Assembly: GCF_030717845.1 (NCBI RefSeq)
Contig: NZ_JAUZVZ010000014.1
Coordinates: 44,176-108,175 of the forward strand
From: Alkalimonas collagenimarina
Lineage (GTDB): Bacteria > Pseudomonadota > Gammaproteobacteria > Enterobacterales > Alteromonadaceae
Direction of reading: 5' to 3'
DNA: 64,000 bases
The position numbers and the translations under genes are program-made. Numbering within the stretch: position 1 is the stretch's first letter; every line of letters starts with the position of its first letter. A model generated the notes under the pieces. The model made no database searches. It was not told the origin of the DNA and worked only from the letters and a program-made list of their open reading frames with translations. This document shows positions 8,526-17,211 of the stretch, in pieces.

Positions 8526-10153
8526 CGTCTGCGCTCTGTCCGTATTTTTTCATAGCGCGACAACAGCTCTTGATAACGGACGCGATGGTGTTCAGGCAAG
8601 GGCATATTGTCTACAACACGAAACGCCTTGCGGCAGCGCTCAAAAGCATCACCAACCTTGAAATGCTGCGGTTGACTCAATAATTGCAGCAGGCTTTGAA
8701 TGTAATTTAAAGCGGCGCCGGTATTCATGGGGGCTAGCTCAAGCGCTTGTTCAAATTGCTTGGCTGCTTCACTAAAAAGGCCAGCTTTGTATAAGCGGAT
8801 CCCTTCTTTGTTGTACTGAGCAAAGTATTCTTTTCGGCTGACGGTGATGTCTGTTTGCCGTTGTATAATGGCGTCCAGAACCGGGTTATCCAGCGTCTCT
8901 TTGGATATTTTTTGCTTGAGGCTATCTGCCTCTTCATATTCACCAATTTGATTGAGTAACAAAACGGCATCAGCCAGGCTATGCTCTTGTCCGTGCAATA
9001 AGTCGGCGACAGTTGCAAAGGTTCGTTTTGCTTGAAACTGTTGGCCACTGAGCGACTCAAGGCGGGCCTGGCACAGTACTTCGAATAAGTCGAAGTCAAT
9101 GTCTTTGATCATGGACTCATCGAGCCGGGCTCGCTGCAATGCAATCATAGTTTCCTGCTGATAGCGGTTTTTTTGCTGCGGCTCCTCTGACTCCATTGCT
9201 GCTTCAATAACGGTACGTATGTAATTTTGCAGATGAATGACATCTTGTTTCAGTGAGCGGCGAGTAATTTCATACAACTGCTTGCTGGCTTGAACTTGCC
9301 TTGGCATATCATGCACTTTGCGGGCAATTTCCATCATTAAGTATTGCCGCTTGATCGAGTGAGGGGCAATTTCAGATGCATTGAGGATGCATTGCAGGGC
9401 TTCATCTGGCTGAGCCATTGCCATGTACGCTTTCGCCTTTAAATCGAAGGCCTCGGCAAAGTAGCGATTGCTTTCCAGTGCCTCTTCACAGAGCTCCAGA
9501 CAGCGCTGAAATTCACCTTGATCAAAGTAGATTTGCGCCTGCAGTACCAAGGCCCAACCGCTGCGGTGTTGCTCCAGATTCTGTGACAACACCTGTTGTG
9601 CTGCATCAAGCTTGCGATGCTTGATAAAGGTTTCAGCCAGTACGCGTTTACAAAACTGCTGATAACGACCTTCGGTACTGATTTCTTGTTGACACAACTC
9701 GATGATGGTGTCGCCTTGTTCATCATACAAGGCTTGATACAAGGCGTTCAGCTTTACTTTTTTGTGTTGGATCTTCTGAATACGACTGCGCAATACTCGT
9801 TGTGAAAAGGGTTTGATCAGGTAATCATCCGGCTCCAGTTCGACCGCACTCATCACCATAGGGACGGTATTTTCACCAGTCACAATCATAAAAATACTGC
9901 TCGGCTTCAGCAGTTTTTTCTCTCGCAAGTCTTCCAGCAATTGCTTGCCGTTTTTTCCGGTACCTAAGTGGTAATCGACAAACAGCACGTCGTAATCCAT
10001 GTTGATGCACTTTGCCAGTGCTTGCTCGCCAGTGGGAGCAAAGGCAACATTAGTGGCTCCCATTGAATACAATATGCCCTTAAACATCAACTGGAAGGAG
10101 CGTTGATCGTCAACAATTAAGACGCGAAGGTTTTCAAGCGTTTTGCTTTCCAT
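8522..10153 (-). CDS. Response-regulator receiver fused to TPR repeats
   Basis: Residues 10-120 form a CheY-like receiver: LIVDDQ (acidic pair at 15-16), the phosphoacceptor Asp60 in VLFVDYH, Thr92 and Lys114 in YLIKPF. The remaining roughly 420 residues are helical with TPR-like repeats, clearest near 210-245 (YFDQGEFQRCLELCEEAL) and 455-480 (YKAGLFSEAAKQFEQALELAP). No DNA-binding or enzymatic output domain is visible, so signalling probably goes by protein contact. No histidine kinase gene is nearby, making it an orphan. Similar receiver-TPR proteins occur in Shewanella, Vibrio and relatives. Function unknown. Confidence 0.85.
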   Translation of the reverse strand: MESKTLENLRVLIVDDQRSFQLMFKGILYSMGATNVAFAPTGEQALAKCINMDYDVLFVDYHLGTGKNGKQLLEDLREKKLLKPSSIFMIVTGENTVPMVMSAVELEPDDYLIKPFSQRVLRSRIQKIQHKKVKLNALYQALYDEQGDTIIELCQQEISTEGRYQQFCKRVLAETFIKHRKLDAAQQVLSQNLEQHRSGWALVLQAQIYFDQGEFQRCLELCEEALESNRYFAEAFDLKAKAYMAMAQPDEALQCILNASEIAPHSIKRQYLMMEIARKVHDMPRQVQASKQLYEITRRSLKQDVIHLQNYIRTVIEAAMESEEPQQKNRYQQETMIALQRARLDESMIKDIDFDLFEVLCQARLESLSGQQFQAKRTFATVADLLHGQEHSLADAVLLLNQIGEYEEADSLKQKISKETLDNPVLDAIIQRQTDITVSRKEYFAQYNKEGIRLYKAGLFSEAAKQFEQALELAPMNTGAALNYIQSLLQLLSQPQHFKVGDAFERCRKAFRVVDNMPLPEHHRVRYQELLSRYEKIRTERRR

Positions 10154-10235
10154 GGATACAACTGTGTTCGTTAAAACTTCATAAGGTAAGTGTCAGTAAA
10201 ATGTGGGATTTTAGCAAGGAAAAACTGCAGGAAAA

Positions 10236-10320
<85 letters not shown>

Positions 10321-10430
10321 ACTTGAGGGCTGCATAATAACAAAATTTTGTCTGATGTAAAGCAAGCACCTTTATTTATTTAGTCAGCTGCCGATAAAGC
10401 AAGCAGATGCAGTTAAATGGGTGATGTTTT

Positions 10431-10907
10431 GTGCTGATCCACGAATGGCAATTAGGTACTAAGTTAAGTTCAGCCTTGCAGCAGCAACAGCCAGCTGACT
10501 TTCGGATATGGTGCGCTATGCTATCAACTGCGGTAGAAGAGCAAGCTGCTTTTGTACTGCAACAACAACACAAAGTGGAACAAAAAACACCACTACGACA
10601 GTTATTCGGTTTGGCTGAAAGCCGTCCATTAGACTACCAGTCAGACGATGAAATGCATTTCAAGCAGTTAAATGAAGCGTTGCAATCGGATGGCTTTGCG
10701 CAGGCAAGACTACTGCAGCAGCTGCATCAATACCCTTGGGTCCTGCATGATAAAGCGAAGAAGCTGGATGCACGAGTTGAAGATAATTTAGATGCGCATG
10801 CCAGACGTCGATACTTGCACCAATCGATGGAAGCAGTTGATGCGGATGCGACTCAACTTTACGATGTATTGCAGCAACTGCATGGCCATAATCAAGATGC
10901 TGCTTGA
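10431..10907 (+). CDS. Conserved hypothetical protein, probably VC2046/SO_2500 family
   Basis: The 158-residue soluble protein is rich in glutamine and histidine. It begins MLIHEWQLGTKLSSALQQ and has a central LFGLAESRPLDYQSDDE stretch. The N-terminal ELQLGxxLNxA-like pattern and length recall the VC2046/SO_2500 family of Vibrio and Shewanella, but I am not certain. There is no membrane segment or catalytic motif. It appears to start with GTG at 10431, since an in-frame stop sits nine bases earlier. Its last 16 bases overlap the convergent ychJ gene. Confidence 0.6.
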   Translation: MLIHEWQLGTKLSSALQQQQPADFRIWCAMLSTAVEEQAAFVLQQQHKVEQKTPLRQLFGLAESRPLDYQSDDEMHFKQLNEALQSDGFAQARLLQQLHQYPWVLHDKAKKLDARVEDNLDAHARRRYLHQSMEAVDADATQLYDVLQQLHGHNQDAA

Positions 10908-11386
10908 CCAGATGCCCGGTGCAATTGGCAGGATTTAAACTTTTTGCCGCTGCCACAGGGGCACGAATCATTGCGGCCTATCTTTTGGCCGGGAAAGTCA
11001 GTCAGACGGCCACTGGCGTAATACCACTGGCCTTGAATGAACTCGAATACAGAATACTCTTGAAAGCTGTGTAGTTGATGTCCCTGAATGAAATAGACTT
11101 TAAATTCAACAAAGCCATGCGCTGCGGTAGAGTCAAGTGGACTGGAGCTCAGGATTTGTAGCTGGGTAAAGTGAGTTTCTTTAATAAAAGGCTGCAATGC
11201 AGCTGGCGACTGTGCTTCACGCAGCGAAGGGACGCAGCTTCGTTGTAAATACTCAGCGTGCCCATAGCAAAAGGCACTGTAGCGTGAACGCATCAACTGC
11301 TCGCAGCTTTTTGCCTCCTGCAAGCCATTCAGCAAGGGTTGGCAACAATCTGCAAAAGATTGCCCCGAACCACAATAACACCGCAT
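10892..11386 (-). CDS. ychJ: YchJ family protein with two SEC-C motifs (UPF0225)
   Basis: The 164-residue protein starts MRCYCGSGQSFADCC and ends with a second SEC-C motif, NDSCPCGSGKKFKSCQLH. Both are metal-binding cysteine clusters, the second resembling the zinc-binding tail of SecA. In between lie LMRSRYSAF and VEFKVYF, typical of YchJ/UPF0225. The molecular role is unknown. I take the ATG at 11386 as the start because the first motif begins there in the family; a start 30 bases upstream is also open. Confidence 0.88.
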   Translation of the reverse strand: MRCYCGSGQSFADCCQPLLNGLQEAKSCEQLMRSRYSAFCYGHAEYLQRSCVPSLREAQSPAALQPFIKETHFTQLQILSSSPLDSTAAHGFVEFKVYFIQGHQLHSFQEYSVFEFIQGQWYYASGRLTDFPGQKIGRNDSCPCGSGKKFKSCQLHRASGQAAS

Positions 11387-11446
11387 AGTTTCATCCTGCT
11401 CAATCCAACTGACCACAGGCTATGGTAGCGTATCGCCAGTTGATTG

Positions 11447-11878
11447 TCAGTGATGTGGCTGCATGCTGGCATGGCTGAACCAATAAACTGTGCAGCCATA
11501 ATGCTTCGCCAGCGAAGTTAACTCATAGTGCTCTGCCGTACTAAGCAGCTCGCCAAAGCTAATAATGGTGCTGCAGGTGCCTGCCAGAATAGCTTTTTTC
11601 AGCGTATCAGCCAGGTGATGGATCTGTTTCCGGTGAATAAGTAGGGTTCGATTTTGTTGTGCCGCCTCAGCTTCAGCCAGTACCTTCAATGATTCACTTT
11701 CAGGAGCCAGAATTAAGGTCCAGCCCCGATCAGCCTGGTGGCGCTCAAACAGGGCAGTAAGTTGTTGGCTGGTGGTGGTCGCGGCCTGTTGTTGGCAATA
11801 ATGAAACCCGGGACCTTGCTGATAGAACCCCTGATGACTTGACGCTGAAGGGATCATGCTATTCGTTGAACGACTCAT
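11447..11878 (-). CDS. sulA: SulA-like SOS cell division inhibitor
   Basis: The 143-residue protein has the RecA-like SulA core: GWTLILAPESESLKVLAEAE, a basic IHRKQIHHLADTLKKAILAGTCSTIISFGELL stretch (cited here in parts) and AKHYGCTVYWFS. SulA binds FtsZ and blocks septation after DNA damage. The ATG at 11878 has an AGGAG site nine bases upstream, and a LexA-type box sits about 25-45 bases upstream, which fits SOS control. It is shorter than E. coli SulA (169 residues). A longer frame from 12064 overlaps the Sel1 gene and is not credible. Confidence 0.8.
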   Translation of the reverse strand: MSRSTNSMIPSASSHQGFYQQGPGFHYCQQQAATTTSQQLTALFERHQADRGWTLILAPESESLKVLAEAEAAQQNRTLLIHRKQIHHLADTLKKAILAGTCSTIISFGELLSTAEHYELTSLAKHYGCTVYWFSHASMQPHH

Positions 11879-11903
11879 AGAAACTCCTGACTGTTGTTTT
11901 GTA

Positions 11904-11923
11904 CAGTGTATGGATATACAGTA
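11904..11923 (-). promoter_or_regulatory. LexA (SOS) box upstream of sulA
   Basis: The minus-strand sequence TACTGTATATCCATACACTG has a perfect left half for the 20-base TACTG(TA)5CAGTA consensus and a degenerate right half. It lies 26-45 bases before the sulA ATG, where a promoter operator would be expected. LexA control of sulA is well established in gammaproteobacteria; binding here is inferred. Confidence 0.65.
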
Positions 11924-11954
11924 GTTGTTGCCCGAGTAAAAATCAAGCATTTTT

Positions 11955-12449
11955 TTACAATACAGCCATGCGTCTGTCTTCGATGTATTCATACCGTTCA
12001 GCAGCAAGCTCTGTGGCTTGCTGAACCAGAGTTTCTGAGAGTTGTTGTTGCAACGATTTGACAAGTTTTAGTGCGGCATCCTCACGCTGTTTGGCCGCTA
12101 ATAGTAGCCAGCAGTAGGCATGCTTCGCTGAAGCGGGTAGCCCTTGACCTTTTAAAAACATCAAACCTAAATAATACTGCGCCTTACTATGACCAAGCAG
12201 GGCAGTCTGACGAAATAAACGAGCGGCATGGTGATAGTCTTTTTCGGCGTAACTTTTTAAGGCTTGAGTTAAAATCGTCTTGCATTGTTCGGATAAGGCA
12301 GGGGCTTGCAGCATCCTCGGCAACAACATGCCGCTGTCTTTAACAATGGCGTTTAACAGTTGTTGGTGCTCCAACAGCTTATCTTCCAGCTCAGCAAGAC
12401 TGAGCTTTTTCATGGCGGCCAAATGTTGTCGGCTTGTTTTCAAGGTCAT
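11955..12449 (-). CDS. Sel1-like repeat protein
   Basis: The 164-residue protein contains a Sel1-type repeat near residues 80-120 (AAKL/AARLFRQTALLGHSKAQ, then YYLGLMFLKGQGLPA and AYCWLLLAAKQ). These helical repeats usually mediate protein-protein contacts. The first 60 residues are coiled-coil-like (LAELEDKLLEHQQLLNAI). There is no signal peptide or membrane segment. It lies 76 bases upstream of sulA on the same strand, but the LexA box between them suggests sulA has its own promoter. Function unknown. Confidence 0.72.
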   Translation of the reverse strand: MTLKTSRQHLAAMKKLSLAELEDKLLEHQQLLNAIVKDSGMLLPRMLQAPALSEQCKTILTQALKSYAEKDYHHAARLFRQTALLGHSKAQYYLGLMFLKGQGLPASAKHAYCWLLLAAKQREDAALKLVKSLQQQLSETLVQQATELAAERYEYIEDRRMAVL

Positions 12450-12636
12450 TGCATGGTCTCTTCATACCTATTATGGGATCACGACGATGAAAGGAGATCA
12501 ATCATGGACGTATGTTTGCTGTTTTGACCAGATGCATAACTCCTGCCAAAAATAAAAATTAGTACTGGCAAGACCAATATACTGGAAAATTGAGGTAGAC
12601 TAAGTTAGATTTTTTGCCATCTAACACGGAACTTTC

Positions 12637-13344
12637 ATGTTTTTGACGCCATACATTACCCGGCAGGGTGAAGAGTTTTCTTTCAGTCGCGCTCAGGCGA
12701 GTAATTTTGCAAAGAAAATTGCCAGTGACTTTAATCCATTGCATGATGAAGATGCGAAGCGCTTTTGTGTCCCCGGTGACTTGATGTTTGCCTGGTTTGC
12801 TAGCCAGTACGGTATTAGTGAGCAGTTATGCTGCACATTTTCGGGTATGGTTGCATCGGATATCTGGTTGCATTTTAGCCAGCAGGGCGATGAGATTCAT
12901 ATTTGTGATCGACAAGATAAAGTCTATTTATCTCTTCGTCAGCAGGGTAAGGTCATTCGGGATGAAGCCCTGATCGAATCGATTGTGACCGATTATGTCC
13001 GTTTTTCTGGTCAGAATTTTCCGCATATCTTGCAACCATTAATGCAACAGCATGACGTGATGATCCATACCCAACGGCCCATGGTGATTTATGAAAGTAT
13101 GGCCCTGCATTTGGATCAGTTGCCAACGGAGTTGCCAGACCTGGCCTTGACACAAAGCAGCTTAGAAGTCACAGGTCGGCGTGGCAATGTTGCTCTGGAC
13201 TTTAGCTTAAGCAGCCATGGCAAGAGCATTGGTCATGGCCGTAAACATATGATCTTGAGTAATTTATCGCCCTATGATGGGGATGCGATGCAAGCTATGA
13301 TCAATGAGTACGATCGTCGTAAGGCTTTGTTTTTCTCAGCTTAG
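12637..13344 (+). CDS. DUF3581 family protein
   Basis: The 235-residue protein begins MFLTPYITRQGEEFSFSRAQ and carries the signature FAKKIASDFNPLHDEDAKRFCVPGDL in its first 55 residues (shown here only as a short motif SDFNPLHD then CVPGDLMFA). This fits DUF3581, found in Shewanella, Vibrio and relatives. The FNPLHDEDA pattern resembles the hot-dog fold hydratase motif, so an acyl-thioester-related fold is possible, but no function is established. It is monocistronic and ends one base before the convergent wecA stop. Confidence 0.8.
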   Translation: MFLTPYITRQGEEFSFSRAQASNFAKKIASDFNPLHDEDAKRFCVPGDLMFAWFASQYGISEQLCCTFSGMVASDIWLHFSQQGDEIHICDRQDKVYLSLRQQGKVIRDEALIESIVTDYVRFSGQNFPHILQPLMQQHDVMIHTQRPMVIYESMALHLDQLPTELPDLALTQSSLEVTGRRGNVALDFSLSSHGKSIGHGRKHMILSNLSPYDGDAMQAMINEYDRRKALFFSA

Positions 13345-13345
13345 A

Positions 13346-14413
13346 CTAGCTTGAACTTCTGTCATGCCTTCTACGTTTTCGTAACGCCGACAATAAGCGC
13401 CAGATATGGGCTATCAGGTAGTAGTAGAAGGCTGCTAACGCGAGAAACAACAATAATACCAGCCCTTCAGGTAATAGCAGGTATTCAGCCAAAGCGCCTA
13501 TGCTGGCACAAATACCAGCCAAACCTGCGATCAGCATCAAAGCCTGACGCGAGTTAAGTCCCATCCGCAATGAAATATGATGCAGATGTTCTCGGTCGGC
13601 TTTAAAAGGAGACTGTCCTTTACGAAGCCGCCGGATCATGATTACGGCCATGTCTAACAGTGGAATGGCAATGATCCACAGTGCTGTCACTGGGCGGAAG
13701 CTACTCGCCGGACTTTGGCTGCCTTGCAACAATAGCCAGATGACTGTCAAACCAATGAGCATGCTACCAGCATCGCCGAGAAAGACTTTTCGTAGACCAA
13801 ACCATTGCAGATTAGCAGCCAGATAAGGGATTAATGCCATCATCATCAACAGAGGTATGATCGCCAGTTCTTGTTGCCCCCACATCAGCATAAAAAAGCT
13901 GAGCATGGCCATGCAGATAAAACTAAGAGTTCCGGCCAGACCATCAATACCATCGGTCATATTAAATGCATTGATGGCGGCGATGACTGCAATCACCGTT
14001 AAAGGCGGTCCAAACCAGCCTAAATCGATGGACCCCGCACCAAATAGGTTGCCCAGATGCGCCAGATGCAAGTCGAGACTCAGCATCATGGCAATGGCCA
14101 CTATGGATTGAACCAGCAAACGAATACTGACGGATAAATCCAGTGCATCGTCAAAAGCACCTAATACCACAATGACGGCAGCACAGCCAATAAACTGCCA
14201 GTGAGCGATTGAGCTGATGTCATGACTTAGCAAGCCTGCAGCTAAGCCTGTAAAAAGGGCAAGGCCACCAATCAAAGGAATTTTGCCTTGATGCTGCTTT
14301 CTGCCTTTGGGAATATCGATCAATTGCAAACGGCTCGCGACGGGGCGGAGTATCCACAGCATTATGGATGTGATCAGCAGAGTCGTTAAAAAAGGCCAAA
14401 GAGGCAGGTACAT
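13346..14413 (-). CDS. wecA: WecA-type undecaprenyl-phosphate GlcNAc-1-phosphate transferase
   Basis: WecA joins GlcNAc-1-phosphate to undecaprenyl phosphate at the inner membrane, the first step in enterobacterial common antigen and many O-antigens. The 355-residue protein has about ten or eleven membrane segments. It carries the family motifs LIGGLALF, GAFDDALD (Asp88-Asp89), the NAFNMTDGIDGLAG loop near residues 148-161, GDAGS near 215 and the cytoplasmic DREHLHHISLRMG near 275. It is divergent from the five-gene glycan cluster with 112 bases between, which suggests a joint pathway. The exact sugar specificity (GlcNAc versus another HexNAc) is inferred. Confidence 0.88.
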   Translation of the reverse strand: MYLPLWPFLTTLLITSIMLWILRPVASRLQLIDIPKGRKQHQGKIPLIGGLALFTGLAAGLLSHDISSIAHWQFIGCAAVIVVLGAFDDALDLSVSIRLLVQSIVAIAMMLSLDLHLAHLGNLFGAGSIDLGWFGPPLTVIAVIAAINAFNMTDGIDGLAGTLSFICMAMLSFFMLMWGQQELAIIPLLMMMALIPYLAANLQWFGLRKVFLGDAGSMLIGLTVIWLLLQGSQSPASSFRPVTALWIIAIPLLDMAVIMIRRLRKGQSPFKADREHLHHISLRMGLNSRQALMLIAGLAGICASIGALAEYLLLPEGLVLLLFLALAAFYYYLIAHIWRLLSALRKRRRHDRSSS

Positions 14414-14525
14414 AGGATCCCTTTTTTTGGTAAGCTGTTGTCATGGTTCAGCTTACAGTCATTAGCCTGTCGCTACGCTGAACAAACCTAGCCAACTTTA
14501 GATGAAGAATGAGCGAACCATTTTG

Positions 14526-15578
14526 ATGCAAATCTTGCTGATCAGCAATATGGGGCCCAAACCATCGGCCCCAGTACAAGGGCAGTTTATTGAACAGCAG
14601 CGTCGTGCCTTGCCCATGAAAACGGATTATCATTTCATGCGCTGGCATCAGGATACGTTATTAAATCGTTGTTTTAAATACCCGGTATGGGCACTGTCTT
14701 TTTTCTGGCGTTACCTGTGCCGACGAAAAACCTATCAATTGCTGCATGTTCATTTTTATTACCCAACCATTTGGCTGGCCATCCTTTATAAAGTACTGCG
14801 CAATCGCAAGGCGATTATTGTGGTGACGTGCCATGGCAGCGATATTTACCATTATCAGCCAGCAAGCTTCGCTTATCGCTGGTGCACGCGCTGGGTGGAC
14901 CACTGGATCTTTACAAGTTCAGCCTTGCAGCAGCGGTTTAGCCAACCCGTTCGTTCTGCTTGTGTCCTCTCTGCCGGTATTGCTGCCGACTTTGCCGATG
15001 TTGAGCCACTCTCTTGGAGGGAAAAAGACATTGATCTGTTGTTTGTGGGGAGTCTGGATCACAATAAAGGGCTGGACCGATTAAAACGATTGCTGCCGCA
15101 ACTGGCTCAGCGTCAAGTGGTGATTATCGGACAGGGCGCGATGCAGCACGAAGTGGAAGGCTGGACCAAGCAGTACCCAACCATACGCTGGCTGCCGATG
15201 CAGTCGCAAACCCAGCTGATCAGTTGGTACCGACGAAGTAAGGTACTGCTGAGTTTATCAAGGCAGGAATCCTTTGGTTTGGTGATGACCGAGGCGCTGG
15301 CTTGTTCAACCCCCGTTATAGCAACGGTTACGGATGGCTCAACAGCTCAATTGCAGGCTGAATATGGTGTGCTTATTCCTCAATATGAGCAGGAAGACGA
15401 GCTTATAGTTCGCTTAGAACAGACATTGCAGCAGTTTTGGCAGTTGCCGGAGCCAAGCTATCAAGCCATGCAACAGCATGGTCGTTGTTACGCAGAGGGG
15501 CAGCTGTTATCGGTCATAGCTCAAAAAGTAGCCCAGCTGTATCAACAGCTGGCAGTCATCAAGGATACCGCGGTATGA
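14526..15578 (+). CDS. GT4 family glycosyltransferase
   Basis: The protein is a GT-B fold enzyme of about 350 residues. The N-terminal domain begins MQILLISNMGPKPSAPVQGQ and includes VVTCHGSDIYHY, a typical acceptor-side motif. The C-terminal domain has LLFVGSLDHNKGLDRL and the retaining-enzyme ESFGLVMTEALACSTPVIA (E-x7-E). GT4 enzymes transfer sugars from nucleotide donors to lipid-linked or protein acceptors. It is the first gene of the cluster and overlaps the next by ATGA. An alternative ATG at 14502 adds eight residues; neither start has a clear ribosome-binding site. Sugar specificity is not predictable. Confidence 0.87.
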   Translation: MQILLISNMGPKPSAPVQGQFIEQQRRALPMKTDYHFMRWHQDTLLNRCFKYPVWALSFFWRYLCRRKTYQLLHVHFYYPTIWLAILYKVLRNRKAIIVVTCHGSDIYHYQPASFAYRWCTRWVDHWIFTSSALQQRFSQPVRSACVLSAGIAADFADVEPLSWREKDIDLLFVGSLDHNKGLDRLKRLLPQLAQRQVVIIGQGAMQHEVEGWTKQYPTIRWLPMQSQTQLISWYRRSKVLLSLSRQESFGLVMTEALACSTPVIATVTDGSTAQLQAEYGVLIPQYEQEDELIVRLEQTLQQFWQLPEPSYQAMQQHGRCYAEGQLLSVIAQKVAQLYQQLAVIKDTAV

Positions 15579-16303
15579 CAAAGGATAATGTAGATTCGGT
15601 GCTTATTGGTCCGTTGCAGATCGGTGCTTATCAGGACCAGCAGCAACTGCTCGAAACCATCGTCGATCAGCAAGGTTTTGTGTTTGCGGGTTCAGCCATT
15701 GCTATTAATCCGGAAAAAATCATGACGGCACGCCAAGATAGTTCGGTTGCCAGCATGTTGCAGCAGGCTGAAATCCGCTATGCTGATGGTATCGGTGTGG
15801 TGGCCGTGATGCGGCAACGTTTGAAGCGGCCGATCCAACGGATCCCCGGCTGTGAGCTATGGCAAGCCTTAATGCTTCGTTGCGCTGAATTTAAGGTGCC
15901 GGTGTATCTGGTGGGCGCTAAGCCTGAAGTTTTGGCGCAAACCAAAGCGAAGTTACAGCAGCAGCATGTGCATGTGGTGGGAGCAACCGATGGGTACTTC
16001 GGCGATGAACAGCAGGTCATTGAGTCCATAAAGCAAAGTGGGGCTCAAGTGATATCCGTAGCGATGGGATCTCCGAAGCAGGAGCAATTTATTGATCGCT
16101 GCAAACAGCAATTGCCTGCTTGCTTTTTTATGGGAGTAGGGGGCAGCTACGATGTGTTTACGGGCAATGTAAAACGAGCCCCGGCTATCTGGTGCAAACT
16201 CCACCTTGAGTGGGCCTATCGTTTGCTAAGTCAGCCCAGCCGTGTTGGTCGGCAGGGTAAGTTATTTCATTATCTATGGCTGGTACTTCGAGGACGCTTA
16301 TGA
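15575..16303 (+). CDS. WecG/TagA/CpsF family glycosyltransferase
   Basis: The 242-residue protein is of the GT26 family, which adds ManNAcA, ManNAc or similar sugars to the undecaprenyl-linked GlcNAc made by WecA. Signatures are FVFAGSAIAINPEKIMTARQ (in parts), YADGIGVV near residue 68, RIPGCELWQAL and VAMGSPKQEQFI with the GSPKQE box near 163. The start at 15575 forms an ATGA overlap with the previous stop and has AAGGA upstream. It overlaps the next gene by four bases. Its pairing with a WecA gene fits a lipid-linked disaccharide pathway. Confidence 0.9.
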   Translation: MTKDNVDSVLIGPLQIGAYQDQQQLLETIVDQQGFVFAGSAIAINPEKIMTARQDSSVASMLQQAEIRYADGIGVVAVMRQRLKRPIQRIPGCELWQALMLRCAEFKVPVYLVGAKPEVLAQTKAKLQQQHVHVVGATDGYFGDEQQVIESIKQSGAQVISVAMGSPKQEQFIDRCKQQLPACFFMGVGGSYDVFTGNVKRAPAIWCKLHLEWAYRLLSQPSRVGRQGKLFHYLWLVLRGRL

Positions 16304-17211
16304 ATAGCGACAGTAACATGGCTGAGCAACCCCCTTTCATCACGGTATACATGCCAACCCACAATCGCTGGCGTATGGCGGTCAGTGCCATTGAGTCGGT
16401 ATTGGCACAAGACTACCCTCACTTTGAGTTGATTGTGGTGGATGATGGCTCCACCGATCAGAGCTGGCAGGAGCTGAATCAGCGCTACGGCAGCGAGGAA
16501 AAAATATCGCTGCTCCGCCATGAACAAAGTCGCGGCGCCTGTGCTGCCCGTAATACCGCGATAGCGATAGCAAAAGGTGAATTTGTCACTGGTTTGGATG
16601 ACGATGATGTTTTCTATCCGCATCGGTTATCCAGCCTGTTAGCGGCCTATCAACCAGAAGATTCGATGGTATGCTCAGGTTACTTGTGGCATTACGGCAA
16701 AGTGAGTAAGACATGCTATGCCAGCGATGAGATGGTTGATCTTCAAACCTTACTCGATGTTCACAATTTATCGAATCAAGCCTTGGTACCAACCCGCTTT
16801 ATGCAGGAGTTAGGTGGCTTTGATGAACAACTGGCTGCATTTCAAGATTACGATATGTGGGTGCGGGTTGTTGCCCGGTTTGGGCCTGCCCGACGCATTG
16901 CCGAGATCAGTTATCAGGTGAATGCCGGACACGAAGCCGGGCGAATTACTGGCTCACCGAAACGATTGCAGGCTCATGATGACTTTGTAAAGAAACATCA
17001 ACCGCAGATGACGGAGCGCAATAGACAAAATCAGCGTTTTTACCGGCATAGTATGCAGCAGTTACCAATGTCACTTCCACAATTAGTGGCTACCTGCCGC
17101 TTTGGCTTGATCCGGCTTAAAATCCGCTATTATCTCAAAATGAAGTTGAGTTGGTTAAGCCAGTTGCGACTGCGGCTGCTGCAAAAGGGCTGGCGAGGTT
17201 TCTTTGGCTGA
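16300..17211 (+). CDS. GT2 family glycosyltransferase
   Basis: The 303-residue protein has a GT-A domain. It shows FITVYMPTHNRW, the nucleotide-binding VVDDGSTDQSW near residue 47, GACAARNTAIAIAKGEFV and the metal-binding LDDDDVFYP near 103, then the acceptor-side GGFDEQLAAFQDYDMWVR near 180. GT2 enzymes are inverting transferases, often extending lipid-linked oligosaccharides on the cytoplasmic face. The ATG at 16300 has GAGGA five bases upstream and overlaps the preceding stop. The last 60 residues are basic and may lie on the membrane. Donor and linkage cannot be told. Confidence 0.9.
   Translation: MNSDSNMAEQPPFITVYMPTHNRWRMAVSAIESVLAQDYPHFELIVVDDGSTDQSWQELNQRYGSEEKISLLRHEQSRGACAARNTAIAIAKGEFVTGLDDDDVFYPHRLSSLLAAYQPEDSMVCSGYLWHYGKVSKTCYASDEMVDLQTLLDVHNLSNQALVPTRFMQELGGFDEQLAAFQDYDMWVRVVARFGPARRIAEISYQVNAGHEAGRITGSPKRLQAHDDFVKKHQPQMTERNRQNQRFYRHSMQQLPMSLPQLVATCRFGLIRLKIRYYLKMKLSWLSQLRLRLLQKGWRGFFG

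Noticed and set aside
11879..12064. 62-codon N-terminal extension of the SulA-like gene
   Set aside because: It runs through the LexA box and into the Sel1-repeat gene and has no family match.
15437..15574. 46-codon N-terminal extension of the WecG-type gene
   Set aside because: It overlaps the GT4 coding region in another frame and does not match the family. The ATG at 15575 has a ribosome-binding site and an ATGA overlap.
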